Shown one piece after another: positions 1-7,496 of a DNA stretch of 64,000 nucleotides. Location: contig NZ_QBKQ01000003.1 of NCBI RefSeq assembly GCF_003054225.1, positions 744,001 to 808,000 of the forward strand, written 5' to 3'. The notes beneath the pieces are model-generated. The model worked only from the letters and a program-made list of their open reading frames with translations. It made no database searches and was not told the DNA's origin. This DNA comes from Christiangramia gaetbulicola. Its GTDB lineage: Bacteria > Bacteroidota > Bacteroidia > Flavobacteriales > Flavobacteriaceae. Position 1 is the first letter of the stretch. Every line of letters starts with the position of its first letter. Position numbers and translations under genes: made by a program.

Positions 1-255
1 ATGAGTAAAAATAAGATCGAATTAACACCGGATCTTGATGTAGATGGAATTTTAAAGTCGGTTGAAAAAAGACATGCTCAGGAGGAAATTTCAACGGTTG
101 ATGGAGTGAAGATCGATTTTCCTGAAAATTGGGTTCATCTAAGAAAATCAAATACAGAACCGATCATTAGAATTTATACCGAAGCGAAATCGCAGCAGGA
201 GGCAGATGATCTTGCTCAAAAAATGATTAAGGAGATACAGGATATAATTTCCTAA
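1..255 (+). CDS. glmM: Phosphohexomutase (phosphoglucosamine mutase-type), C-terminal end
   Basis: Only the last 84 residues are present; the gene enters from the left edge and the methionine at base 1 is almost certainly internal. The segment shows the end of an alpha-D-phosphohexomutase: a D-G-(V/I)-K strand at residues 34-37, then W-V-H-L-R-K-S-N-T-E-P at about 44-54, the conserved phosphate-binding loop of domain 4, and a closing helix. The family isomerises hexose or hexosamine 6-phosphate and 1-phosphate in the cytoplasm, feeding nucleotide-sugar synthesis. Phosphoglucosamine and phosphomannose mutases cannot be told apart from this tail alone. The stop codon overlaps the convergent acyltransferase gene by four bases. 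Confidence 0.8.
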   Translation: MSKNKIELTPDLDVDGILKSVEKRHAQEEISTVDGVKIDFPENWVHLRKSNTEPIIRIYTEAKSQQEADDLAQKMIKEIQDIIS

Positions 256-1157
256 TCTATAATTTCAGCATTTTTAGGAATGGGCTCATTGCGATGTTTC
301 CATCGTTTATGGGTCCATAAATAATATTCCGGTTTCTTATAGATCTGTTCTTCCAGATATTCAATAAACTTTTTAGTAATCGCATGCTCAGGTTCAGCCG
401 GAGCATTTTCTGTAATCGGCTTAAGGGTTGCTTCGTAATATCCACGGCCAACTTTCTCAACATGTAGATAAACTACCGCCATATCCAGTTTTCGGGCAAG
501 TCTGTCTGAACCTTCAAATACGGGAACTCTTATCCCCATAAAGTGCAGCCAATGTTTGGCCCGACTAAGTTTAGGTGACTGGTCGGCGATCATGGCATAA
601 TTTCCAAGAATTCCATTTTCCTGGTTATATCTTATAACTTCCGTCGTTTCACGGGTTGAAATTAAGGTACCCCCAAATCTTCCCCTTATTTTCTTTACCA
701 GAGCATCAAAGCGCTTATTCTTTATTGGCTTGTATACGCCATAGGTCCTATACTTCAGGCCATATAGTTGCAAAGCATTTATCCATTCATAACTGGCATA
801 ATGCCCCAGCATTATCACAAGACTCTTATCCAGGCTTTCTAATTTTCGAAGGTATTCCACATTAGTAAAGGTGAAGCGCTTTTCAATTTCCTTTTCAGAG
901 ATCGAGATACTTTTGATCATCTCCAGGAACATATCACACATATGACTGTAGAATTCCTTCTGAATTCTCTTTATTTCCTTCTCAGATTTTTCAGGAAAAA
1001 CCAGCTCCAGGTTTTGGCGTACTGTTTTTCTCCGATATCCAATAATATGATATACAAGAAAAAAGACCGCATCAGAGAACATATAAAATAACCGGAAAGG
1101 CAGAATGGAAACAAGCCATAGGATAGGGTAGACCAACCAGAAAACTAATCCTTGCAT
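252..1157 (-). CDS. LpxL/HtrB-type lysophospholipid (lipid A) acyltransferase
   Basis: A 301-residue inner-membrane acyltransferase of the LpxL/LpxM/HtrB family, which moves acyl chains from acyl-ACP to lipid A precursors or, in Bacteroidota, sometimes to other amino-lipids. An N-terminal hydrophobic anchor covers about residues 5-40. The catalytic H-x4-E motif is intact (His119, Glu124 in G-H-Y-A-S-Y-E). A second family signature, Y-Y-L-W-T-H-K-R-W-K, lies near the C-terminus. Length is normal for the family. It is transcribed alone, divergent from the rhomboid gene, and its end overlaps the upstream mutase tail-to-tail. The exact lipid acceptor cannot be read from the sequence. Confidence 0.88.
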   Translation of the reverse strand: MQGLVFWLVYPILWLVSILPFRLFYMFSDAVFFLVYHIIGYRRKTVRQNLELVFPEKSEKEIKRIQKEFYSHMCDMFLEMIKSISISEKEIEKRFTFTNVEYLRKLESLDKSLVIMLGHYASYEWINALQLYGLKYRTYGVYKPIKNKRFDALVKKIRGRFGGTLISTRETTEVIRYNQENGILGNYAMIADQSPKLSRAKHWLHFMGIRVPVFEGSDRLARKLDMAVVYLHVEKVGRGYYEATLKPITENAPAEPEHAITKKFIEYLEEQIYKKPEYYLWTHKRWKHRNEPIPKNAEIID

Positions 1158-1171
1158 AAAAAAACTTTCGG

Positions 1172-1190
1172 CAAATATATGGTATATTTG
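1172..1190. promoter_or_regulatory. Palindromic divergent -7 elements
   Basis: The sequence CAAATATA-TGG-TATATTTG is a perfect inverted repeat with a 3-base centre. Each arm is a TAnnTTTG -7 element, one facing the acyltransferase start at 1157 and one facing the rhomboid start at 1210. Distances to the starts (15 and 19 bases) suit very short leaders. No good -33 TTG is seen at normal spacing on either side. Confidence 0.4.
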
Positions 1191-1209
1191 AAACTAAACT
1201 TAAGCAAAT

Positions 1210-1857
1210 ATGGGAGAATTAAGCCTTGCAACGCTCGTTGTGATTGCCGTGAACGTTCTGGTTTCATTTAAAGGTTTTAGTGATCAATCTTTTTTCAATA
1301 AATACAAATTCAATATTTCAGATATAAAGCAGGGATCTAAATTTCAGATCTTCACTTCTGGATTTTTACACGTAGATACTGGCCATCTATTTGTGAATAT
1401 GCTGACCCTTTACTTTTTCGCCAATGTACTTATCTACAATTTAGGTGCAATCGCCTTTATTATAATTTACCTGGGAAGCTTGTTACTGGGGAACCTGCTT
1501 TCTTATTTTTTTCACAAAGACGACTATAATTATACGGCCGTAGGAGCTAGTGGAGCTGTAATGGGAGTGTTATACTCCGCGATCTTATTACAGCCAGATA
1601 TGACTCTTGGGTTGTTTTTTGTAATTCCCGTACCGGCCTACGTTTTTGGGATTGGTTACCTGCTATATACCATTTACGGTATGAAGCGTAGAACAGACAA
1701 TATTGGTCACGACGCACATTTTGGGGGTGCTACCGGCGGTTACCTAATCACGATGCTTTTCGCACCCTGGGTTTTTGAAACACATCTTCTCATGGTCGTG
1801 CTTCTGGCGATCCCGATCGTGGTATTATTTTTACTTCAAAGGACCGGCCGAATCTAG
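1210..1857 (+). CDS. Rhomboid-family intramembrane serine protease
   Basis: A 215-residue polytopic membrane protein with six or so hydrophobic segments. The rhomboid catalytic dyad is visible: Ser114 in G-A-S-G-A-V-M-G and His170 in H-D-A-H-F-G-G-A-T-G-G, followed by the small-residue packing motif. The H-L-F-V-N-M segment near residue 58 gives the oxyanion-side His and Asn. Rhomboids cleave transmembrane helices within the bilayer; the substrate is unknown. The ATG start is 19 bases downstream of a TATATTTG -7 element. Bacterial family lengths are about 200-280 residues, so this one is complete. Confidence 0.9.
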   Translation: MGELSLATLVVIAVNVLVSFKGFSDQSFFNKYKFNISDIKQGSKFQIFTSGFLHVDTGHLFVNMLTLYFFANVLIYNLGAIAFIIIYLGSLLLGNLLSYFFHKDDYNYTAVGASGAVMGVLYSAILLQPDMTLGLFFVIPVPAYVFGIGYLLYTIYGMKRRTDNIGHDAHFGGATGGYLITMLFAPWVFETHLLMVVLLAIPIVVLFLLQRTGRI

Positions 1858-1904
1858 TTTGGTATTCTTCTTGGTTAGGTTCAGTGAAACTAAAAACTAT
1901 TTAT

Positions 1905-2591
1905 ATGAAAAAAATGATATTCTTTATCGCTCTCTTTGCTGCTTTGCCATTAGTAGCGCAGCAAAACATGGAAAAACCTGTAGTTAATGTAACGGGGGAG
2001 GGCATAGTAAAAGTTGAGCCAGATGAAGTTCTAATAAAATCCAGAATAGAACATGAAGGTGAATCTGCGGCCGAGGTGAAAAAACAGAATGATGCGGTAG
2101 TAGATAAGGTTATTAGTTATTTGAAATCACAGGGCTTGGAAGACAAGGATATTCAAACAGATTATATGAATCTTAATAAGCGCTATGATTATAATGATAA
2201 AACATACAGCTTTGTAGCAAATCAGGCCATTTCTATTACTCTACATGATATAAAAAGCTATGAGAAGATCATGAAAGGACTTCTTGAAAATGGATTGAAC
2301 CGAATTGATGGTATCCAGTTTAGATCTTCAGAATTGGAGAAATATGAGAAGGAAGCCAGAAAATTAGCGGTTCTAGATGCTCAAAGCAGGGCTAATGAAC
2401 TGGCGGAACCACTGGGACAGGAAATTGGAAAAGCCTTATCTATTAGTGAAATGGATTACAATAGTTTTCAACCAGTTTATAGAATGGATGCAGCTGTAGA
2501 GATGAGTGCTGCAAAAGGAGGTGAACAATCTATTGCCCCCGGAGAGCTGGAGATCAAGATCAAAGTAAATATTGGATTTGAACTGAAATAA
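1905..2591 (+). CDS. SIMPL-domain (DUF541) exported protein
   Basis: I place the start at the ATG at 1905, not the in-frame GTG 21 bases upstream, because it begins directly with a clean Sec signal peptide (M-K-K-M-I-F-F-I-A-L, cleavage probably after V-A-Q). The 228-residue product then shows the SIMPL/DUF541 pattern: an N-terminal strand V-N-V-T-G-E-G followed by V-x-P-D-E, a long helix rich in Lys/Glu, and G-L-x-D-K-D-I-Q-T around residue 85. SIMPL proteins are periplasmic or outer-membrane-facing; some are linked to oxidative-stress tolerance, but the biochemical role is unknown. The gene ends on a bidirectional terminator. Confidence 0.85.
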   Translation: MKKMIFFIALFAALPLVAQQNMEKPVVNVTGEGIVKVEPDEVLIKSRIEHEGESAAEVKKQNDAVVDKVISYLKSQGLEDKDIQTDYMNLNKRYDYNDKTYSFVANQAISITLHDIKSYEKIMKGLLENGLNRIDGIQFRSSELEKYEKEARKLAVLDAQSRANELAEPLGQEIGKALSISEMDYNSFQPVYRMDAAVEMSAAKGGEQSIAPGELEIKIKVNIGFELK

Positions 2592-2617
2592 AAAAAGCGC
2601 CAAACGGCGCTTTTTTT
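2591..2617. terminator. Bidirectional intrinsic terminator
   Basis: A perfect 11-bp stem (A-run, GCGCC; GGCGC, T-run) with a four-base AAAC loop lies directly after the SIMPL gene stop. The A-run and T-run on opposite sides let it serve both this gene and the convergent thioredoxin-like gene ending at 2638. Confidence 0.85.
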
Positions 2618-2637
2618 ATTAAATACGATCATCAAAA

Positions 2638-3759
2638 TTACTGAAGTAATTCCCCGATCTTATTAGAAAGAGCTTCGCCTCGAAGGTTTTTTGCAACAAT
2701 AACTCCGTTCTCATCAAGAATAAATGTAGCCGGGATCGCGCTTACCCTGTATTTCTTAGCTATAGGTTCGTTCCAGAACTTAAGGTTTGACACATGTTGC
2801 CATTGCTCCAGGTTATCTTCCTCAATCGCTTGTAACCATCTATCTTTCTGGCCAGGTCTGTCCAGGGAAACACTAATGATATTCAATCCCTGGTCCTTGT
2901 ATTTGTTGTAGGTTCTTACCAGGTTTGGATTTTCCACTCTACAAGGCTTACACCATGCTGCCCAGAAATCCACTACCGTTACTTTTCCAAGATTATCTTC
3001 TAAAGATAATTCGTCTCCATCTGGAGTAGGAGCAGTGAAAGAAGGTGCTTTACTACCAACTTCTGCGGCCATATTATTCTCAAGAGTTTCTTCCAGGGTT
3101 TTAGCTAAAGGAGTTTCTTTTAATCTATCTGAAACTTCTGTATACATATCTCTAACTTCTGGAGAAGAATGAGATCTCATATTTAGCATATCCATCAATA
3201 ACATGACTGAAACATAAGAGTCTTTGTTACGATTGAAAAGTTCTTCCTTGTAATTCTTGGAGTTATCTCTTAACTCAGCCTGTGCTTCTCTTAAGCTGTT
3301 TAGTTTTTCTCCGTCTTTATCTCTTGCAGCCTGGCGCATTTCCTGTTGCATCTCCATCATTTTGTCATTTAATTCCTGTAAATGATCAAGATATTCGGCC
3401 AGAGCCTTATTCTCCTTACCGCCGGTTACTACGGTATTTCTAATGGTATCTTTATTTATATCGAATTTGATCTCCTGATTCTCCGTGATAAATACGATGT
3501 TCCCGTTAATCCCTTCGATTCGAAGAAAACTAATACCAGGTTGCTCCTGGTCTTCCAGGTCAATCTCGAATTTTCCATTTTTTATAGTCGCGGTATCCAC
3601 TGGCTTAAGACTGTTAGTTGATTCATCCCTTTCAGAGATATAAACCTTTTTACCGTCTTCAACTCCATCGATAGTCCCGCTCAGGTAGTAGCCTTTATCT
3701 TCCTGGCACCCCGTTAAAATCAATGCGAAACCAAAAATTAATAATGCTATTTTTCTCAT
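2638..3759 (-). CDS. Thioredoxin-fold (TlpA-like) lipoprotein with DUF4369 N-terminus
   Basis: A 373-residue lipoprotein: signal peptide ending L-I-L-T-G-C, so Cys18 is the lipidated residue. Residues about 22-120 form a DUF4369-type beta-rich domain (Y-x-L-S-G-T-I-D-G-V start). A charged helical linker of about 120-200 follows, then a TlpA/ResA-type thioredoxin domain from about 235 to the end with the redox motif W-C-K-P-C-R (Cys270, Cys273) and a cis-Pro region (A-I-P-A-T-F). This arrangement is common in Bacteroidota and is expected to reduce or repair disulfides outside the cytoplasm. Residues after the lipid cysteine are acidic (Q-E-D), which might act as a lipoprotein surface-export signal; that is inference. 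Confidence 0.9.
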   Translation of the reverse strand: MRKIALLIFGFALILTGCQEDKGYYLSGTIDGVEDGKKVYISERDESTNSLKPVDTATIKNGKFEIDLEDQEQPGISFLRIEGINGNIVFITENQEIKFDINKDTIRNTVVTGGKENKALAEYLDHLQELNDKMMEMQQEMRQAARDKDGEKLNSLREAQAELRDNSKNYKEELFNRNKDSYVSVMLLMDMLNMRSHSSPEVRDMYTEVSDRLKETPLAKTLEETLENNMAAEVGSKAPSFTAPTPDGDELSLEDNLGKVTVVDFWAAWCKPCRVENPNLVRTYNKYKDQGLNIISVSLDRPGQKDRWLQAIEEDNLEQWQHVSNLKFWNEPIAKKYRVSAIPATFILDENGVIVAKNLRGEALSNKIGELLQ

Positions 3760-3778
3760 TTTGTTATATTATTTTTCA

Positions 3779-3786
3779 CAAAAATA
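3779..3786 (-). promoter_or_regulatory. Possible -7 element for the thioredoxin-like lipoprotein gene
   Basis: On the minus strand this reads TATTTTTG, matching TAnnTTTG, 20 bases upstream of the start at 3759. No convincing -33 TTG is seen. Confidence 0.3.
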
Positions 3787-3838
3787 AAGAACTAAGGTAT
3801 CATAGTAGTTCATATTTTATAAATTATTGTTAATTCTG

Positions 3839-3872
3839 TTGCAGTAGTCTTTCCGGGGCTTCCGTAACTTTT
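3839..3872 (+). promoter_or_regulatory. Possible promoter for the GAF-protein gene
   Basis: A TTG at 3839-3841 is followed after 23 bases by TAACTTTT (3865-3872), one mismatch from TAnnTTTG. The start codon lies 25 bases further on at 3897. Confidence 0.3.
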
Positions 3873-3896
3873 AATTTTACCTTAAATTATCAGGTT

Positions 3897-6263
3897 ATGA
3901 CGCAGCAATTAAAAGAATTTCCTTTAGAGATACAGATCAGCTTTCATAAGGTGATCGAGCAATATCAGGAGGAAGTTAAAGAGATCGAAAGCAGTATATC
4001 CAAAAATTATATGGAGGATATGCTTGAGTATATCGCAGACTATCCTGAACTTTCAGAGGGTTTTCAAGATCTGGATCTCCTTGAAAAATATAAGGAGCCT
4101 ATTAAAATTTTGCTGGACGACCTGTTCCCGAGCATTCTAACCAATAATGAGATCAAGGCTGCTTCAGTGCCTTTCCATGATATTCTTTTCAATAAATCAA
4201 AAAGGCTAACCCAGATCTTAAAGAAGGCGGGTGATGATTTTCATCTTTCTTTCAGAAATACAGATGATGAACTTATTTATCTATATGCCTGTATCCAGAT
4301 CTTAAAGCATTGTTATGGCTATACCATGGATATTTCCAGGCCGCTTTATTACGATATTCCAGATGAAAATGGGATCCGCAGGCATTACAGGGTAGCAATG
4401 AATGCTGATTTTGTTGAGATCATCAAAAAAGATTCTGCACCAGAGATTACCCAGAAAGATGTGGATCAGTTGCTGCAAAATGTAGATGACCTTAAGTTAT
4501 GGAAAGAAAAGATACCTCCAAATAGTTATGTTTTTAAAGGGTTTACCATTGTAAACCTAACAGATGTTACTATCGATGATGCGATCTCTGAGCTAAAAAC
4601 AACTTTGTTATTCGAGGAGGTAAATGAGACGGAGGAGCTACAGAAACTTCAGGAAATCTTCAGGTCTATTTATAAGATTCCAGATCTGCGTGTAGGTTTC
4701 ACGGTATTTAATCGTAGGGATATGGTTTTTGAGAGGATGGATGCCAATGAAGCTACAAGTTTTATCCTGGATCAGAAATTAGTGAACGACTGTGAAACTG
4801 GAATATGCGAGCGAGGATTTCAAAAGCTGATTGATGAAAATGCCTATTTCACTATATCCAATGTAGATGATTACATAAAGGAGAACAGGAATTTACTTGC
4901 CAAGAATCTTAAGAAGAACAATGTAAAAAGCTGTCTTTTAGCCCCGATTGCCAAAAATGGCAAATTGCTCGGAGTTCTGGAATTGGTTTCTCAAAGAAAG
5001 AATGAACTCAATAGTATCAATGCGATCAAACTTGATGACATATTACCTTATATAGTCACAACGGTAGAAAGAAACAGGAATGATTTTGAAAATAGGGTAA
5101 AGGCTGTTATACAGAGTGAATGTACTTCGATACATCCAAGTGTACTATGGGTTTTTGAAAAAGAGGCTAAAAAATTTATCAGGGATCTGGAAAAGGACGG
5201 TCTAGCTTCTTTTAAAGATATCACCTTTAAGGATGTGTTCCCTTTATATGGACAGATAGACATCGTGGCATCTTCTGAAGCTCGTAATAATGCCATTAAG
5301 AAGGATCTTCTGGATCAATTAGATATCATTCTCGATATTATTGAAAAGGCTTATCAAATTGAAGAATTACCAATTTATGACCAGGTTAAATACAGGATCT
5401 CAGATTTTAGAGAAGAGTTGCTGGATACACTGAATGCAAGCAGTGAACAAAAGGTGTTCAACCTGTTACAGAAGGAAGTGAATCCTTTAATGAGTCATTT
5501 GAAAAAACAGTCAGATGAGATCAAAAACCTTGTAGATGACTATTCCAAAATGCTAAATCCAGAAACCGGTCTGGTGTATAACCACAGAAAAAAATACGAT
5601 GATACAGTTCAGCAGATAAACCGTACCATGTCTCGCTACATCGATAAAAAACAGGTACAGGCTCAGGAGATCTACCCGCATTATTTTGAAAGGTATAAGA
5701 CAGACGGGGTAGACCATAATATGTATATAGGTGCTTCCATGGCTAATAAAAGGCCATTCAATAAGGTTTATCTATTTAATCTGAGGTTATGGCAATTGAG
5801 CACTATGTGTGAAATGGAAAACCGTTTTTATCAGTTGCAGGAAAGTACTCCAATCAAGCTTGAAGCAGCATCACTGATCCTGGTTTACAATAGCACCATG
5901 TCTATTCGGTATAGAATGGATGAAAAGAAATTTGATGTAGATGGAACATATAACGCCAGGTATGAGATCATTAAAAAGCGAATCGACAAGGCTTATGTAA
6001 AAGGTACCGAGGAGCGAGTTACCCAAAAAGGTAAAATGACCATCGTTTATTCTCAGGGCAGCGACGAGAGAGAGTATCTTCAGTATATTAAATACCTTCA
6101 GGCCAAAAGTTACTTTGGAGACGAAGTTGAATTACTCGAACTTGAGGATGTACAGGGAGTAGTAGGATTAAAAGCTATCCGGGTAAATATTCTATATACT
6201 CCAGATAGCGATCATCCTGAAAAAGTCATTAATTATGATGATCTAATGGAAGAATTACATTAG
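3897..6263 (+). CDS. Large GAF-domain protein of unknown function
   Basis: A 788-residue soluble protein with no signal peptide. An N-terminal helical region (about 1-240) precedes a GAF-like domain at about 245-405, recognisable from V-G-F-T-V-F-N at its start and from S-C-L-L-A-P-I-A-K-N-G-K-L-L-G-V-L-E-L near residue 350. The remaining 380 residues are mostly helical, with no catalytic motif I recognise. GAF domains bind small molecules or serve as dimerisation sensors, so a cytoplasmic signalling role is likely. The protein resembles long Bacteroidota GAF proteins that have no output domain. It ends in a 9-base tail-to-tail overlap with the HD/Pycsar-effector gene. Confidence 0.75.
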   Translation: MTQQLKEFPLEIQISFHKVIEQYQEEVKEIESSISKNYMEDMLEYIADYPELSEGFQDLDLLEKYKEPIKILLDDLFPSILTNNEIKAASVPFHDILFNKSKRLTQILKKAGDDFHLSFRNTDDELIYLYACIQILKHCYGYTMDISRPLYYDIPDENGIRRHYRVAMNADFVEIIKKDSAPEITQKDVDQLLQNVDDLKLWKEKIPPNSYVFKGFTIVNLTDVTIDDAISELKTTLLFEEVNETEELQKLQEIFRSIYKIPDLRVGFTVFNRRDMVFERMDANEATSFILDQKLVNDCETGICERGFQKLIDENAYFTISNVDDYIKENRNLLAKNLKKNNVKSCLLAPIAKNGKLLGVLELVSQRKNELNSINAIKLDDILPYIVTTVERNRNDFENRVKAVIQSECTSIHPSVLWVFEKEAKKFIRDLEKDGLASFKDITFKDVFPLYGQIDIVASSEARNNAIKKDLLDQLDIILDIIEKAYQIEELPIYDQVKYRISDFREELLDTLNASSEQKVFNLLQKEVNPLMSHLKKQSDEIKNLVDDYSKMLNPETGLVYNHRKKYDDTVQQINRTMSRYIDKKQVQAQEIYPHYFERYKTDGVDHNMYIGASMANKRPFNKVYLFNLRLWQLSTMCEMENRFYQLQESTPIKLEAASLILVYNSTMSIRYRMDEKKFDVDGTYNARYEIIKKRIDKAYVKGTEERVTQKGKMTIVYSQGSDEREYLQYIKYLQAKSYFGDEVELLELEDVQGVVGLKAIRVNILYTPDSDHPEKVINYDDLMEELH

Positions 6264-7439
6264 ATAAAACGATAGGATGTAAGCCAAGACCGAAATAATT
6301 ATCCCAGACATAAATACCGTATAAGTCAATCTTAGAAGCAGATACTTTCTATGTAGCACTTTACCCAGCAGGTGTAAGTCCAGTGTAAGCATCTCATAAA
6401 CATAATCCTTATCCTTTATTAATTCGCCCATCGCCCATTTAAACTGGTCGAATGGCATTTTATGGTAGTTACCGAAAAAGAGCAGATTTACTTCTCTTTT
6501 CTTAACCTGTTCCCTGGTAAATTCTCCACTGGTCACATTGGGTCTGGTAGACATAATCGAAAGAATGATTGATGCTACACTAAAAAGGATCAATATCAAA
6601 GTAGGAACCAGAAGGTGTTTGTTGGAAGCTGCCTCAAGTTTCGGGATCATATCTGCGATGGCAAGCGAGATGATAATAGCGTTAACCGAAAGAAGAATGT
6701 TCGCCTTGGTATCGGCAATATCACTAAGTTTTATATGGTTCCTTAAAGTAGTTCGGTAAAGAGTTTGAATACTCCTTTCGGGATTCTCATTTTTATATTT
6801 CGCCTTCATCCGGGCTTTATGCTCCTCTTTCTTAAGCTTCTTTTGCTGCTTGTTCTTACTTTCAATAAGTTCAAGCAGATTTTCATCTTTCTTGGGCTTC
6901 CACTTTTCTATGGCGTAGTCTGTATAATACTGGTGTTTTTCAGTAAATACAAGGATATTTTCCTCAAGCCATTCTGCATTGGTGAAATGCTTGATGTTAT
7001 GAAGTTCTAGCTCCTGTCTCAGAAATTCGCTGGTTTCTTCAAAATATTCTTTTCCAAAGTGAGAAGAGTCGGCATCACGTATGATCTTTTCACCTAAACA
7101 CTCAGGAATATTAGAGAAATTGGTGGCAAGAATGTATTTCTTAACCTTATCGATCAATTCCTGAGTGGCATTATTGTCTTTCAAAAAAGCCTCTGCGATC
7201 TCGGCACTTTTCTTTTCATGACCCTTGTATGTATGGATATAACCGGTGTCATGAAGCCATGCCGCTAGCATTAGCGCCTCTTCCTCTTTAACATTAATTT
7301 CAGAATTATCGATTAATTCTTTAGTACTTTTAACCACACGCTGCGTATGCTGGTAGTTATGATATATAAAGGTGTTTGGCAGTTTTTCTTTAAATAATTC
7401 TTCAACAAATTTATCAGCTTTCTCTATGAGATTATTCAT
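6255..7439 (-). CDS. HD-domain phosphohydrolase fused to a Pycsar-type membrane effector domain
   Basis: A 394-residue two-part protein. Residues about 20-170 form an HD phosphohydrolase domain with His31, the His63-Asp64 doublet (W-L-H-D-T-G-Y) and His74, enough to bind divalent metal. After a Lys-rich linker (about 195-225), residues 230-394 match the Pycsar effector family (formerly DUF5706): L-R-N-H-I-x-L-S-D-I-A-D-x-K-A-N-I-L-L-S-V-N precedes two membrane helices, and a last helix lies at the C-terminus. In known Pycsar systems such effectors respond to cCMP or cUMP and disrupt the membrane. No nucleotide cyclase gene is adjacent, so defence is not established; the HD part might hydrolyse the ligand. 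Confidence 0.85.
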   Translation of the reverse strand: MNNLIEKADKFVEELFKEKLPNTFIYHNYQHTQRVVKSTKELIDNSEINVKEEEALMLAAWLHDTGYIHTYKGHEKKSAEIAEAFLKDNNATQELIDKVKKYILATNFSNIPECLGEKIIRDADSSHFGKEYFEETSEFLRQELELHNIKHFTNAEWLEENILVFTEKHQYYTDYAIEKWKPKKDENLLELIESKNKQQKKLKKEEHKARMKAKYKNENPERSIQTLYRTTLRNHIKLSDIADTKANILLSVNAIIISLAIADMIPKLEAASNKHLLVPTLILILFSVASIILSIMSTRPNVTSGEFTREQVKKREVNLLFFGNYHKMPFDQFKWAMGELIKDKDYVYEMLTLDLHLLGKVLHRKYLLLRLTYTVFMSGIIISVLAYILSFYLM

Positions 7440-7496
7440 ACATGAAGTTCTTAAATGTAACGCCCAAATTACAAAAAAAATTACCCAATATTTTCT

